The position numbers were made by a program, and so were the translations under genes. Under the pieces are notes generated by a model. The model made no database searches. It saw nothing but the letters and a program-made list of their open reading frames with translations, and was not told the origin of the DNA. Positions 25,903-34,832 of a stretch of 64,000 nucleotides of DNA are shown piece after piece. How positions within the stretch are numbered: position 1 is the first letter of the stretch; each line of letters opens with the position of its first letter. The DNA is from an uncultured Chthonomonas sp. (GTDB lineage: Bacteria; Armatimonadota; Chthonomonadetes; Chthonomonadales; Chthonomonadaceae), in the NCBI GenBank assembly GCA_903859705.1, contig CAIONQ010000163.1:124001-188000 (forward strand), read 5' to 3'.

Positions 25903-25921
25903 CTCCCTGATTTACAGGGAG
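25903..25921. terminator. Small hairpin after the DUF4382-like lipoprotein gene
   Basis: CTCCCTG (25903-25909) pairs with CAGGGAG (25915-25921) around the loop ATTTA, 13 bases beyond the stop. No T-run; it may assist the larger terminator immediately downstream. Confidence 0.45.
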
Positions 25922-25932
25922 TGGGCAAACAG

Positions 25933-25979
25933 CAAACGGCCGTGCTCTTTCTGGGGAGGGGGAGCACGGCCGTTTGTTT
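25933..25979. terminator. Bidirectional terminator between convergent genes
   Basis: CAAACGGCCGTGCTC (25933-25947) pairs with GAGCACGGCCGTTTG (25962-25976), a 15-bp perfect stem, with TTTG beyond it on the plus strand. It separates the plus-strand lipoprotein gene from the minus-strand YfhO-like gene ending at 25992. Confidence 0.85.
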
Positions 25980-25991
25980 GTCTGGCCCAAT

Positions 25992-28493
25992 TTAGTGTGT
26001 GGTTTTTCTTGTGCCTGCAAAAATACCGATGCAGCTTGCCAGGCAAGCAAGGGCGAGGTAAATACCGAGCGTCACGGAGGCCGGCTCAAAGCGGAAGTAC
26101 ACGGTGTGCTTGCCCGCGCCAACGCCTATTTTGCGCATAGCAGGGTTTGTACGATCTCCCTCTATCGGAACGGATGTGGCAAATGTATCAATATACGCAC
26201 GCCATCCCGGGTAGCGCTGATCTCGCAATAACAGGGTAGTTGCTGCATCGGCTGCAGTTGCAAGCGTTATTCGGTTCAGCCCATCTTCCATCCAGCTCGC
26301 AGTGCCGTTTACCAATTCAGCACGCGGCTTGCCGGGCAACCGGTATACCTCCATGCCGGAATCTTGAGCTTCTCCAACATGCTGGCCAGTTGGCGATTGG
26401 CCTGCATCCGGGTTCCAGCTCTCTGCAGGCGGCGTAAGCGCAAACAAGGCAGCCGTTTCTGGCACATCCACCGAATTGGGGTCCTCGAAGAAGATCATGT
26501 TTGCAACTTCTACCGGGCTGGAATCGCGCCGTCCCTGAGCCCCCGGCCGAGAATCGGCAATAGTAAATCGGTTGGCCCAGGCTTTGTACGCGCCCGGCAT
26601 CAGGGAATCATAACCCTGAACATCGCGCAGTCCGTAAACCATTCCTGCATTTGGCGGCAATACCGATTTAGGGCCAGAGTAGAGGCTCCAGTGTAGATTC
26701 ACGGGCATTACGCGCTCGTGGCCAGCGTTCTTTTGAAGATACGTAATGCCTGGTGTAACAGGGTAAATAACCTCCGGGCTGGATACCGGGTTTATACGTA
26801 TCCCAGCTGCAAACAGGTCGATTGTTACGAGCAGCAACGCCAAACCGCCTATAGATATGGGCCGAAATCCCGGGCCAGCATATAGCCTTTTTCTAACTCC
26901 CGGCAGCATCAATTGAAAGGACACGCAAACTATTACGACGAGCCGCACAGCATCTTCCTGGGCCCTGGCAAGCGCATCGCCCAGCATAGGAACCAGCGGT
27001 TTAAACCCTGGCAGCTGCACGGAAAGTGCTGTAGCCACAGAGCTCAATCCCAGTGCTGCCAGCAGGAAAAAACCGGCAATAGCAGCTATCCTTACCCTCT
27101 CATCGGATCGGTGCGTTGCCCCCAGCGCATCCACCCCAAACGCCCCCAGCAAAGCCCACGCAAGCGACCATAGTACTAGCACTCGAGCCGGTGATCCAGA
27201 TTGAGAAAATCCCGGTATGCCGAAATACGTGATGTAGTTCAACGGGGTGCCAAGGGCAAGCAAAAGCGCAATGACGGCCAGAACAGAGAAGAATAGGGCA
27301 CGAAACCGGCTAGTGTTGCCACCCGGCATGGCGGCAGCAAACACACCGTACAACCCGAGAAGCAAGGTAACAATGCCCACATATACCGCGGTTTCTGCGG
27401 CATTGTGCCTTATGGCTATATCGGTGTCTCCAACATGCTGGGTGTAGAAGCCCCAGTATTTGTTCTCCGGATCTGTGTCGCCCCCAAAAAATCCAGGCAA
27501 TGCGAGCTGAACCAGGCCCGCTCTCGGCAGGGCGTACCCGGTGTACAGCGCGTACCCTTCTGCACTGGGCTTAGAAACTCTGTGAGATATTTTGGAAAGC
27601 TCTATAGCAGGTAGCAGCTGTGGTGCAGCAAGTAGCCCACCACCCGCAAAGCCAGCCACTATCGCCAGTGTAACTGCAGGCAGCGCCACACTGTTCTTGT
27701 TCCGGAGGCACTTCACAAGCAACGCGGCAGCCCATAGTGCAGAGGCCAGGAAACCGTAAAACGCGATTTGCAGGTGCCCGGCCAGCAGCATCATTCCCAC
27801 ACTAAGTGCCAGGCATGCTGTTTGGCGTACACGCTTCTGGTGTGTGGTAAATACGGCGTGGATAATGGCAAGTGTAAGGGGAATCCAGCACGAAGTAGCC
27901 AGAAAGCTGGGCAACTGCAGCCAGCACACCTGCCAGGCCGAAAACGCGAAAGCCGTACCTGCAAACAGTGAGGCCGCCTCAGAACAGTTCAATCGGCGCG
28001 CCAGCAGGTAGGTAAACCAGCCCGCAAGCGTAAGGTGAAATATTGCGCTGTAGGCGAAGGCACGCATTACCGGCATAACATAAAACAGGAAGTTTCCCGG
28101 GTAAAACGGGGCCGATTGGCTGTTGGCAACAAATGGGGTGCCACTCAGCTGATACGGGTTCCACAGGGGCAAAGTGCCGCTATGAATGGCCCGCGCCGCA
28201 AAGTGTCTCCATGGGAAAAACTGCGCGATTCCATCCCATCGCAATGGGTTCCACTGGCCCGCAATATGCCCTGCCGCCGAACCACCAAAAGGGGCGGCAT
28301 GCAGCAGCAAATCGCCAGGCAAAAACACATTGCCTGTGAACACCGATCGGTACAGAAATATTACCGAGAGAAACAGATAGAAAACGGGTGGCAGCCAGAA
28401 AGGGAGCGGTCGAAAACTCTTGTTCGTGAGTGGGTGTGTAGAAGAAGACTCTTCAGGGACTGAAGGGGTGTTGCCGGCATTGCTGGAGGTCAC
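25992..28493 (-). CDS. YfhO-family polytopic membrane protein
   Basis: 833 aa with roughly a dozen hydrophobic spans and a soluble C-terminal part with a final span (ASVTLGIYLALACLASCIGIFAG). The N-terminal loop FLPGDLLLHAAPFGGS...WDGIAQFFPWRHFAARAI is typical of YfhO/GT-C-type proteins, where acidic residues in the first extracytoplasmic loop take part in catalysis. In Firmicutes, YfhO-like proteins help glycosylate lipoteichoic acid; in diderms the acceptor is unknown. The GTG start at 28493 overlaps the stop of the upstream TPR gene (GTGA), so the two are translationally coupled. Confidence 0.8.
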   Translation of the reverse strand: MTSSNAGNTPSVPEESSSTHPLTNKSFRPLPFWLPPVFYLFLSVIFLYRSVFTGNVFLPGDLLLHAAPFGGSAAGHIAGQWNPLRWDGIAQFFPWRHFAARAIHSGTLPLWNPYQLSGTPFVANSQSAPFYPGNFLFYVMPVMRAFAYSAIFHLTLAGWFTYLLARRLNCSEAASLFAGTAFAFSAWQVCWLQLPSFLATSCWIPLTLAIIHAVFTTHQKRVRQTACLALSVGMMLLAGHLQIAFYGFLASALWAAALLVKCLRNKNSVALPAVTLAIVAGFAGGGLLAAPQLLPAIELSKISHRVSKPSAEGYALYTGYALPRAGLVQLALPGFFGGDTDPENKYWGFYTQHVGDTDIAIRHNAAETAVYVGIVTLLLGLYGVFAAAMPGGNTSRFRALFFSVLAVIALLLALGTPLNYITYFGIPGFSQSGSPARVLVLWSLAWALLGAFGVDALGATHRSDERVRIAAIAGFFLLAALGLSSVATALSVQLPGFKPLVPMLGDALARAQEDAVRLVVIVCVSFQLMLPGVRKRLYAGPGFRPISIGGLALLLVTIDLFAAGIRINPVSSPEVIYPVTPGITYLQKNAGHERVMPVNLHWSLYSGPKSVLPPNAGMVYGLRDVQGYDSLMPGAYKAWANRFTIADSRPGAQGRRDSSPVEVANMIFFEDPNSVDVPETAALFALTPPAESWNPDAGQSPTGQHVGEAQDSGMEVYRLPGKPRAELVNGTASWMEDGLNRITLATAADAATTLLLRDQRYPGWRAYIDTFATSVPIEGDRTNPAMRKIGVGAGKHTVYFRFEPASVTLGIYLALACLASCIGIFAGTRKTTH

Positions 28494-28852
28494 GATGGTT
28501 GTGTGATAAAACTCAGGCTCTCAAGAGCGCGCTTGTTATTGGGTTCCCTGCGCAATATCTCTTCAAACTCTACCTTTGCTTCATCATACATCCCAAGCAT
28601 GGTAAATGTAAGTGCAAGGTCCAGCCGAACATCTATGCGTGCCGGGGCAAGCACACTGGCGCGCCGTAGCTCATCCAGCGACTCGTCAAAAAGCCCGGTA
28701 AACCCGTATACCAGCCCAAGCTGGTAACGTCCATCGCAGGAGTTAGGTTCTTCCACCAGGAGTTGCTGAAACTCAACAACGGCCTCGTCGTATCTGCCCT
28801 CTACTTTAAAGGCCAGACCACGCTCAAAATAGGCATTGGCATTGGTTGCCAT
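28490..28852 (-). CDS. Small TPR protein
   Basis: 120 aa made almost entirely of about three tetratricopeptide repeats (ANAYFERGLAFKVEGRYDEAVVEFQQLL, GRYQLGLVYGFTGLFDESLDELRRAS, VRLDLALTFTMLGMYDEAKVEFEEIL). No signal peptide, so a cytoplasmic protein-binding module. ATG 28852 follows GGGAGA by 10 bases. Its stop overlaps the start of the YfhO-like gene, suggesting the two products work together, perhaps as an assembly partner. Confidence 0.85.
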   Translation of the reverse strand: MATNANAYFERGLAFKVEGRYDEAVVEFQQLLVEEPNSCDGRYQLGLVYGFTGLFDESLDELRRASVLAPARIDVRLDLALTFTMLGMYDEAKVEFEEILRREPNNKRALESLSFITQPS

Positions 28853-29071
28853 CGGCTAACTATCTCCCACACGCAGCTCGTGACCGCGGGTATGGTACTG
28901 CGCCGCCTGCCCGGCTCGCCTTACCCACACGGCAGGTTCAGTCCGGCAAGTATATCACTTTCCTTAAACAAAATCAAGCAAATTGCCGAGCGAGCATAGT
29001 CGATTGTCATAGTATTCGCCAGTATTTGTGGAACATTTAATGCGCTCAACACGTCTAAGGGGCTCCGCCAT

Positions 29072-30343
29072 TTAAGATACTCTTGGAATCACGTACGGCC
29101 CGCGAGGAATAGCAACTATCTTTGCGCTAGCTCCGTGCTTTAATAGTGCCGCTGAAACGGCCTCTTCAACGCTGGCAGCGGGAGTAACAAAACACCTGGA
29201 AAGCGTTTCGGCAGGTATGCCACTGGCAATGCAGGTTATCGAGGCATGCCGAGCCACCTTAGCAAGCTCTTCAATTTCCCACTCCTCCGGCACAAATACC
29301 CCTGGCTGGCTGATGTAGGCAACAAACTCTTCTAGATCTTCAATTTCAAGCAGAGCATCTGTAAAGTCTTTGCTGCCAACACCTTCGCTGCACTCTGATA
29401 CGATAATTATTTCGCCGCCCGGTTTTACCGCCGGCATGGCACCCACCATGCCTTTTACAGCCTGGTAGAATGTGGCATCCAGTGGGCTGCCGGCACAAGA
29501 AGTCACCACAATATCTGCCGGTGCTTCTAGCTCAGATACCACATGTTGCGATGCAAAATTGGTGCCTGCCAGCCATGCCTCTTTCAGGTCACCAGCAAAT
29601 ATGCCGGTAATCTGGTTGGATTCGTCCAGAGTGACATCCACTATCATATCCGGCCGAACCATCGAAGCGATGGCAAATGATTCTTCGTGCACCGGGTTGC
29701 CCGCAATGCATCCGTTGGTTGCGAATTCAGATTCCAGAAAACGAGGGCAATGCCACCTACTCACCGTTTCAAACGATGCGATTCCGGGCATAATTAACTT
29801 TCTGCCACCAGAATAGCCCGCCATAAAGTGTGGCTCAATCAGGCCAACTGTTATTCGCAGGTCTGCCTCTACATACACCTTGTCCAGCTTAACGGGAACT
29901 CCATTGGGAGATACGCCGAGGTCGATATGCGTATCGTCGGCCTTGCAATCGTGGTTAACGATGGTATAGTTGGATGCTATTTCTGGACCCACCAACCCCA
30001 CCAATTCGTCGCCCAAATTGGGGCGATGCGTGCCCGTGGCAATCAGAATTGTGATATCACGCCTGGCGATGCCGCTGGCTTCAAGGGTTGCAATAATAGG
30101 TGGAAGTAATAGCTTATTAGGTACCGGGCGAGTAACATCGCAAATAACGATGCAGGCATTCTTACGCCCGTTGGCCACCTCTGCAAGGGGCCGGGTACCA
30201 ATGGGCGCAGCAAGAGCGGCGGCAATGGCTGCAGATGTGTCTGCGATGGCAGCGGCCGGCTTCAAGCCCAGTATCGCCTGCACATTCTCCTGCGGGAGTT
30301 CCACCAGCATCCCAGTTTTGCCGTAATCCATTCTTACCTGCAC
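29072..30343 (-). CDS. larA: LarA-family nickel-pincer racemase
   Basis: 423 aa. LarA interconverts the enantiomers of 2-hydroxyacids (lactate in the founding member) using a nickel-pincer nucleotide covalently attached to a Lys. Family motifs: DVTRPVPN near 80, ATGTHRPN near 110, and PHFMAGYSGGRKLIMPGIA near 185, which supplies the His and Lys of the cofactor site; CIAGNPVHEE follows. The start is GTG 30343, eight bases after GAGAGG; an earlier in-frame ATG at 30385 lacks a ribosome site. No larB, larC or larE cofactor genes are in the window. Many homologues act on hydroxyacids other than lactate, so the substrate is open. Confidence 0.88.
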   Translation of the reverse strand: MQVRMDYGKTGMLVELPQENVQAILGLKPAAAIADTSAAIAAALAAPIGTRPLAEVANGRKNACIVICDVTRPVPNKLLLPPIIATLEASGIARRDITILIATGTHRPNLGDELVGLVGPEIASNYTIVNHDCKADDTHIDLGVSPNGVPVKLDKVYVEADLRITVGLIEPHFMAGYSGGRKLIMPGIASFETVSRWHCPRFLESEFATNGCIAGNPVHEESFAIASMVRPDMIVDVTLDESNQITGIFAGDLKEAWLAGTNFASQHVVSELEAPADIVVTSCAGSPLDATFYQAVKGMVGAMPAVKPGGEIIIVSECSEGVGSKDFTDALLEIEDLEEFVAYISQPGVFVPEEWEIEELAKVARHASITCIASGIPAETLSRCFVTPAASVEEAVSAALLKHGASAKIVAIPRGPYVIPRVS

Positions 30344-30401
30344 TGTTATAACCTCTCTATATATGCCACTTGCCGGGCATTGCACTCACCAATGTATTAT
30401 G

Positions 30402-31640
30402 CTACGCGCCGGATAGCTGCTTCAACATCTCCTGCACGCGCGGCCGCAATGGGCTGTTTGGGTAGCTCTCCAAAAACAGCTGTGCCAGAATTCTGGCCTC
30501 TTCAGCGCGCTTTAGCAGCCCGCCATACATTGCAATAACCCGTACCAGAGCCGTCTCGGCCTCTGCAGATCCCGGCACGCGTATCGAAACCGCCCGTAGC
30601 GCCTCCGCCGAATCGGCAAGATTGCCCTCTTCTTCCAGGCTTAGGCCAACGGTAAACAACTCCGCCGGGGTCAGATCTGGCATAAGCGGAGAGTTCCACC
30701 GGGCAGCGCTATCGGTAGAATCGCTCTTTGCTGCCAGCTCGCGAATTGCGCGGTACGCCCTGGCAGCTTCTTTCCTCCGGCCAGCCCCGGTATGAATTCT
30801 AATCGCATCCAGGCATGCATCGGCGGCCTGGTCCATATCACCATATGCAAGCCAGGCTTCGGCCAGATGTATGCGCTCTTCACCACAATCCGGGTTGCGC
30901 TCAATCAGCTGCTCAAGGCGCTGTATTGCTGCACCCGGCAAACTGTTATCCAGCGCGGTTGCTGCATCCTGCTGCCAGTAAGCAGTAGTGCCTCTATCAT
31001 CCAGTTTTAGCAAATATGCGCAGCACAGGCCAAACACAAATCCGCCCACATGGGCCCAGTGTGCAATGCCATCTTGAGATTGCCCGCTAAATATCTGCCA
31101 GATGCCCGCGCCTATTTCAATGGTGAGAAACACTGTCACCAGTTCAACTACTGTTGGCCTGTACGGTAGCCCTACAAATCTTATCCTATCTCGATAGTAT
31201 CGCACTGCGTAAACGCCAATAAGGGTAGAACATGCCGCAGAGGAGCCAAGAATGGCAGATGCCGGGCTCAGCAGTATCGGCATGCGCAACGCAACCAGAG
31301 CCTGGAGCAACGCGCCAAGCACTCCTCCACTAAAATAAAGCCCAAGAAACCTGGGCTTGCCTACCGCCGCTTCTACACCTGCCCCAAATACAAGCAGGTA
31401 GCACATATTCAACAACAAATGAGAGGCATCCGCATGGATAAACGTGTAGCTTATTAGGCAGAGTGGATTAAAGTGGGCGGGTGTAAAGCCAAGAACGTGG
31501 GATAGCCCGGCAATCGGCAGTGTTGCGTTACGAGTTATGGTGAGTTGCACCACAGAAACCGCAGCAGTAACCGCAATAAGAGTTCGTGTTGCGGCCGCCG
31601 AAATAGCTGGAACTCTGTTTTCGGGAAATGGCAGCAGCAA
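30402..31640 (-). CDS. Rhomboid intramembrane protease fused to a TPR domain
   Basis: 412 aa. Residues 1 to about 215 form a six-to-seven-span rhomboid core: the amphipathic loop FIHADASHLLLNMCYLLVFG has the H...N oxyanion residues, the nucleophile is in ILGSSAACS (G-x-S-A), and the catalytic His is in HWAHVGGFVFG. These enzymes cut transmembrane helices within the membrane. From about 225 the cytoplasmic part has TPR-like repeats (IQRLEQLIERNPDCGEERIHLAEAWL; LSLEEEGNLADSAEALRAV), which probably select substrates or partners. Start is TTG 31640 with a weak GAAAGAG upstream. Confidence 0.9.
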   Translation of the reverse strand: MLLPFPENRVPAISAAATRTLIAVTAAVSVVQLTITRNATLPIAGLSHVLGFTPAHFNPLCLISYTFIHADASHLLLNMCYLLVFGAGVEAAVGKPRFLGLYFSGGVLGALLQALVALRMPILLSPASAILGSSAACSTLIGVYAVRYYRDRIRFVGLPYRPTVVELVTVFLTIEIGAGIWQIFSGQSQDGIAHWAHVGGFVFGLCCAYLLKLDDRGTTAYWQQDAATALDNSLPGAAIQRLEQLIERNPDCGEERIHLAEAWLAYGDMDQAADACLDAIRIHTGAGRRKEAARAYRAIRELAAKSDSTDSAARWNSPLMPDLTPAELFTVGLSLEEEGNLADSAEALRAVSIRVPGSAEAETALVRVIAMYGGLLKRAEEARILAQLFLESYPNSPLRPRVQEMLKQLSGA

Positions 31641-31997
31641 GGTTTACGGCTCTTTCAGTTATGGTGCGGTCGAAACCGAATCATCCAGGCGGCATAGCCC
31701 ATCGGATCAGCAGACTTCCGCGCACATTTCACGCTTTAAGCCGCTCCGGATGGTAGCTGCATCCCTATTCGAATTGTACCTGAACCAACGAACATAGGGT
31801 GGAAAGCAATCGGCCGGGTGGGGGAATGCCGATGTTTACCGCAGCAAACTGGGGGGCCAATTCTGCAGTATTTCTCACATCAAATGGTGGGCCGTTGCAC
31901 ACAAGCGAGAGGGAAGCACCATGCCCCCTCCCACTTCATGTTATTGTAATAGTTTGCGTGTTGCAGCGCCCTGTGATTAAGCCACCGGGGCCAGAAA
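31641..31997. other. Intergenic region between the rhomboid and MoxR genes
   Basis: About 357 bases between two minus-strand genes. No supported ORF, no confident promoter pair and no strong hairpin was found; a TACAAT hexamer on the minus strand near 31774 lacks a matching -35. It presumably holds the 3' end of the MoxR operon and the rhomboid promoter. Confidence 0.4.
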
Positions 31998-33005
31998 CTA
32001 CACTCCCACTTTCGGAGCTGTTTCTGCCTGAGATTTCTTAATAATGTCCTCGATGAGTGTATCTGGCTCTATTGCTTCTGCCTGGCCCTCAAAGTTGAGG
32101 ATAAGCCGGTGGCGAAGTGCCGGCACCGCTACAGAGGCAATATCCTCCAGAGCAACATTAAAACGGCCAGAAAGCAATGCCTTGATCTTTGCAGTGGTAA
32201 CAATGGCCTGGGCACCGCGGGGGCTGGAGCCAAACCTTACAAACTGCTTCACGCTGTTGGGTGCAAAAGGAGAATCTGGTTGTGTTGCCAGAACTACCCG
32301 AATTGCAAACTCCCGCACCGATGGTGCCATCGGCACTTCACGAGCCAGAGCACGCATCTTCAGAATGGTTTCGCCATCAATTACGGCCTCAATCTCCTGC
32401 TGCGGTACTCCCGTTGTTCGGTCGATAATGGTTGCCAGGTCCTCAAATGTCGGCGATTTAACCAGCAGCTTATACAGAAAGCGATCCAACTGTGCTTCCG
32501 GCAGCGGGTAGGTACCTTCCATTTCGATAGGGTTCTGGGTTGCCAGCACAAGAAATGGCTGCTTGAGCCTGTGCTGAATTCCAGCCACCGTAACCGCATG
32601 CTCCTGCATTGCCTCAAGCATTGCAGATTGTGTTTTTGGCGTGGCGCGGTTTATTTCATCGGCAAGTACGATGTTGGCGAATACCGGCCCTGCCTGAAAC
32701 TTGAACTCTTTTTGCCCCGTGGCCGTTTCAGATAGAATGTTGGTACCGGTGATGTCTGCAGGCATCAGATCCGGGGTGAACTGTACGCGTGAAAACGTTA
32801 AGCTCACACTCTGCGATAGGGTGCGTACCAGCAGCGTTTTTCCCAGGCCAGGCACCCCTTCCAGAAGCGCATGCCCTCCAGCCAGCAGGCAGATCAGTAC
32901 TCCGTCAATAATCTGCTCATTGCCTACAATAACCTTGCTTATCTCAGCTTTTACGCGGTTGAAGTCGGCGATAAAACTCACGGATTCGCGTTCAATGTCG
33001 CTCAT
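31998..33005 (-). CDS. MoxR-family AAA+ ATPase
   Basis: 335 aa. Walker A GVPGLGKT near 60, Walker B ADEINRATPKTQSAMLEAMQE near 125, sensor 1 ATQNPIEMEGTYPLPEAQLDRF near 150: all standard MoxR blocks. MoxR ATPases act as chaperones that activate vWA/DUF58 partners or envelope complexes. Here it is the last gene of a minus-strand operon, 14 nt after the coiled-coil membrane protein, rather than beside DUF58 as is common. ATG 33005 follows AGGAG. Confidence 0.93.
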   Translation of the reverse strand: MSDIERESVSFIADFNRVKAEISKVIVGNEQIIDGVLICLLAGGHALLEGVPGLGKTLLVRTLSQSVSLTFSRVQFTPDLMPADITGTNILSETATGQKEFKFQAGPVFANIVLADEINRATPKTQSAMLEAMQEHAVTVAGIQHRLKQPFLVLATQNPIEMEGTYPLPEAQLDRFLYKLLVKSPTFEDLATIIDRTTGVPQQEIEAVIDGETILKMRALAREVPMAPSVREFAIRVVLATQPDSPFAPNSVKQFVRFGSSPRGAQAIVTTAKIKALLSGRFNVALEDIASVAVPALRHRLILNFEGQAEAIEPDTLIEDIIKKSQAETAPKVGV

Positions 33006-33019
33006 ACGGGCTCCTGTAG

Positions 33020-34813
33020 CTATCGGATGCTATCGAAATAGTCTTTAACCTGCTTCTTGAGTGAAGCGGGAATATTCTCTTTGTCCAGGGTGCTCTCAGC
33101 CTGCTTCTTGCTGGATTGCACAACCTGGTAATAGGGCGAGTTGCTGCGCGCTGCCTGCGGATCACCCGTCATAGACATCTGTAGCTCGTTGCCATTTTCG
33201 CTGCGTACGCCAGCAACTTTGCCGTTGGGCAGTTTCTTTGGCCCGGCAGATGTCGTAGCAAGATACTTGGCAAACTCTGCAGCAGAGCCCTGTTTACCCT
33301 TGCCGCCATTTGCATTGGGAATGCCCTTTGCAACCAGAATTGGGTTCGTGGCACCCGGGTCTTTCATAGCGGTGCTCGGCCCGCCATGACCGTTGAAACC
33401 TCTGCCGGGTCCGTTGCCGCCGTTGCCATTTCCACCCTTGCCCATCGGCTGCGTCAGGCGGCCATCCTTTAGCATCTGTGCCAGATCACCAAGTGCCTTA
33501 GAATCAAGCATCATGCTTGAAGGCTGCCCCTTGCCCATCTGCTTGCCGGCCTGGTTCATCATCTGCGCCACTTGCTGCAGTGTTTTGGAATCCATGCTGC
33601 TGCCCTGCATCATCTCAGAGGCCTGCTGCATCATCTCTGCTGCCTGTTGCTGATTGGTATCTTTCAGAGATTGAGATAGTTGCTGCATGGCCTGCTGAAG
33701 CTGCTTCATTTCAGATTTGGACATCTCGCCCTTCTGAACCTGTTCGGCCAGCTTTTGCATCGCTTCTTTCATCTGCTGGTGATCCTGGTTCGCAAGCGCG
33801 TCTGCCATCTTCTGAAGCGACTGTTTCGCTTCGCGCATAGCCTCGCTCTGTTTCTGCTGAGGGTTCTTCTCATCGCCTGGCTTCTGCATATCGCGCGGCG
33901 GTTGCTGCCCCTTGGAGGCCAGCTTTTTCATCTCCTCAGCCTTCTTTTGCTCTTCTTCTTTCTTCTCCTGGTTCATCTTATCCAGGGCCTTCTGAAAGTC
34001 TTTATGAGCCTCGGCTAGAGACTTCTTGGCAACAGGCTCCGCCATCCGCTTTTGCGTCTCTTCCATCTTCTTGGTGAGCTTTGAAAGGGCCACAAGTGAT
34101 TGCTTCTTGTCTATCTTGCCCTTTTTCATCTCCTCGCCAAGCTTACGCGCTTCGGCAGCAGCTTTACGAGTTTCATCTAGCTTCTGCTGGTCGGCTGCCT
34201 TTTCAGAGTCTTTCGCAAGCTTCTCAATCTCAATGCCGCGCTTCTTCACCTCCGCAACTTCCAGTTTGTGTTGCGGAGTCCAGAACATGGGCAAAGTCGG
34301 CAAGAAGTATGTAAGAAACACAGCCAGTGCGCAAACTACACCCACGGGTGTTTCCCAGGTTATCTTTACCGGGAATGCCATCTTCAGGTTAATCACACCT
34401 GCATAATGTTCTGCATCGGCAAACTGCTCATGGTAAAACGGTGCATCTGCCGCAACACCCTGCCCGCTAAACTCAAGTGCGCTGCTAAGGCGCTCCTTCA
34501 AATCGGTTCGTTGATCGGTGATACGCGCAACATCAATATCCGTCAGTGGCCGCGTAAGTGCGTAAATAAGAGCGGCTATAACAGAAACTATCATTACCCC
34601 GCCCAGCACTATGGGGGAGGGCTGCTCTATCCAGCGCAATTTGCTAGCTGCAACCGAAAGGGCACAGGGTATCGATATGGCGCAAAGCACCCTGCTACAC
34701 AGGCGCAGCACGCGTCTGGTTACAATTCGGCGCCTTGCCCCAAGTATGGCTTTGTGCAATACGGAAAGGTTGGGCGGGCCAGATTGGCCCGATGCATATT
34801 GTGTTTCCTGCAT
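33020..34813 (-). CDS. Membrane-anchored Gln/Lys-rich coiled-coil protein (DUF4175-like)
   Basis: 597 aa from ATG 34813, seven bases after AAGGAGA; an in-frame extension to 34897 is not supported. Two or three hydrophobic spans lie in the first about 200 residues (VLCAISIPCALSVAA; IVLGGVMIVSVIAALIYAL; VVCALAVFLTYFLPTL). Residues about 200-450 are a long coiled coil rich in Lys, Glu, Gln and Met (KMEETQKRMAEP; EEQKKAEEMKKLASKGQQ). A Gly/Asn-rich low-complexity segment (GKGGNGNGGNGPGRG) precedes a short conserved-looking C-terminus ending LKKQVKDYFDSIR. This resembles the DUF4175-type proteins often found beside MoxR, but family membership is uncertain. Perhaps a periplasmic or cytoplasmic scaffold for the operon's ABC system. 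Confidence 0.75.
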   Translation of the reverse strand: MQETQYASGQSGPPNLSVLHKAILGARRRIVTRRVLRLCSRVLCAISIPCALSVAASKLRWIEQPSPIVLGGVMIVSVIAALIYALTRPLTDIDVARITDQRTDLKERLSSALEFSGQGVAADAPFYHEQFADAEHYAGVINLKMAFPVKITWETPVGVVCALAVFLTYFLPTLPMFWTPQHKLEVAEVKKRGIEIEKLAKDSEKAADQQKLDETRKAAAEARKLGEEMKKGKIDKKQSLVALSKLTKKMEETQKRMAEPVAKKSLAEAHKDFQKALDKMNQEKKEEEQKKAEEMKKLASKGQQPPRDMQKPGDEKNPQQKQSEAMREAKQSLQKMADALANQDHQQMKEAMQKLAEQVQKGEMSKSEMKQLQQAMQQLSQSLKDTNQQQAAEMMQQASEMMQGSSMDSKTLQQVAQMMNQAGKQMGKGQPSSMMLDSKALGDLAQMLKDGRLTQPMGKGGNGNGGNGPGRGFNGHGGPSTAMKDPGATNPILVAKGIPNANGGKGKQGSAAEFAKYLATTSAGPKKLPNGKVAGVRSENGNELQMSMTGDPQAARSNSPYYQVVQSSKKQAESTLDKENIPASLKKQVKDYFDSIR

Positions 34814-34832
34814 GCCGGGTTCTCCTTGCCTA

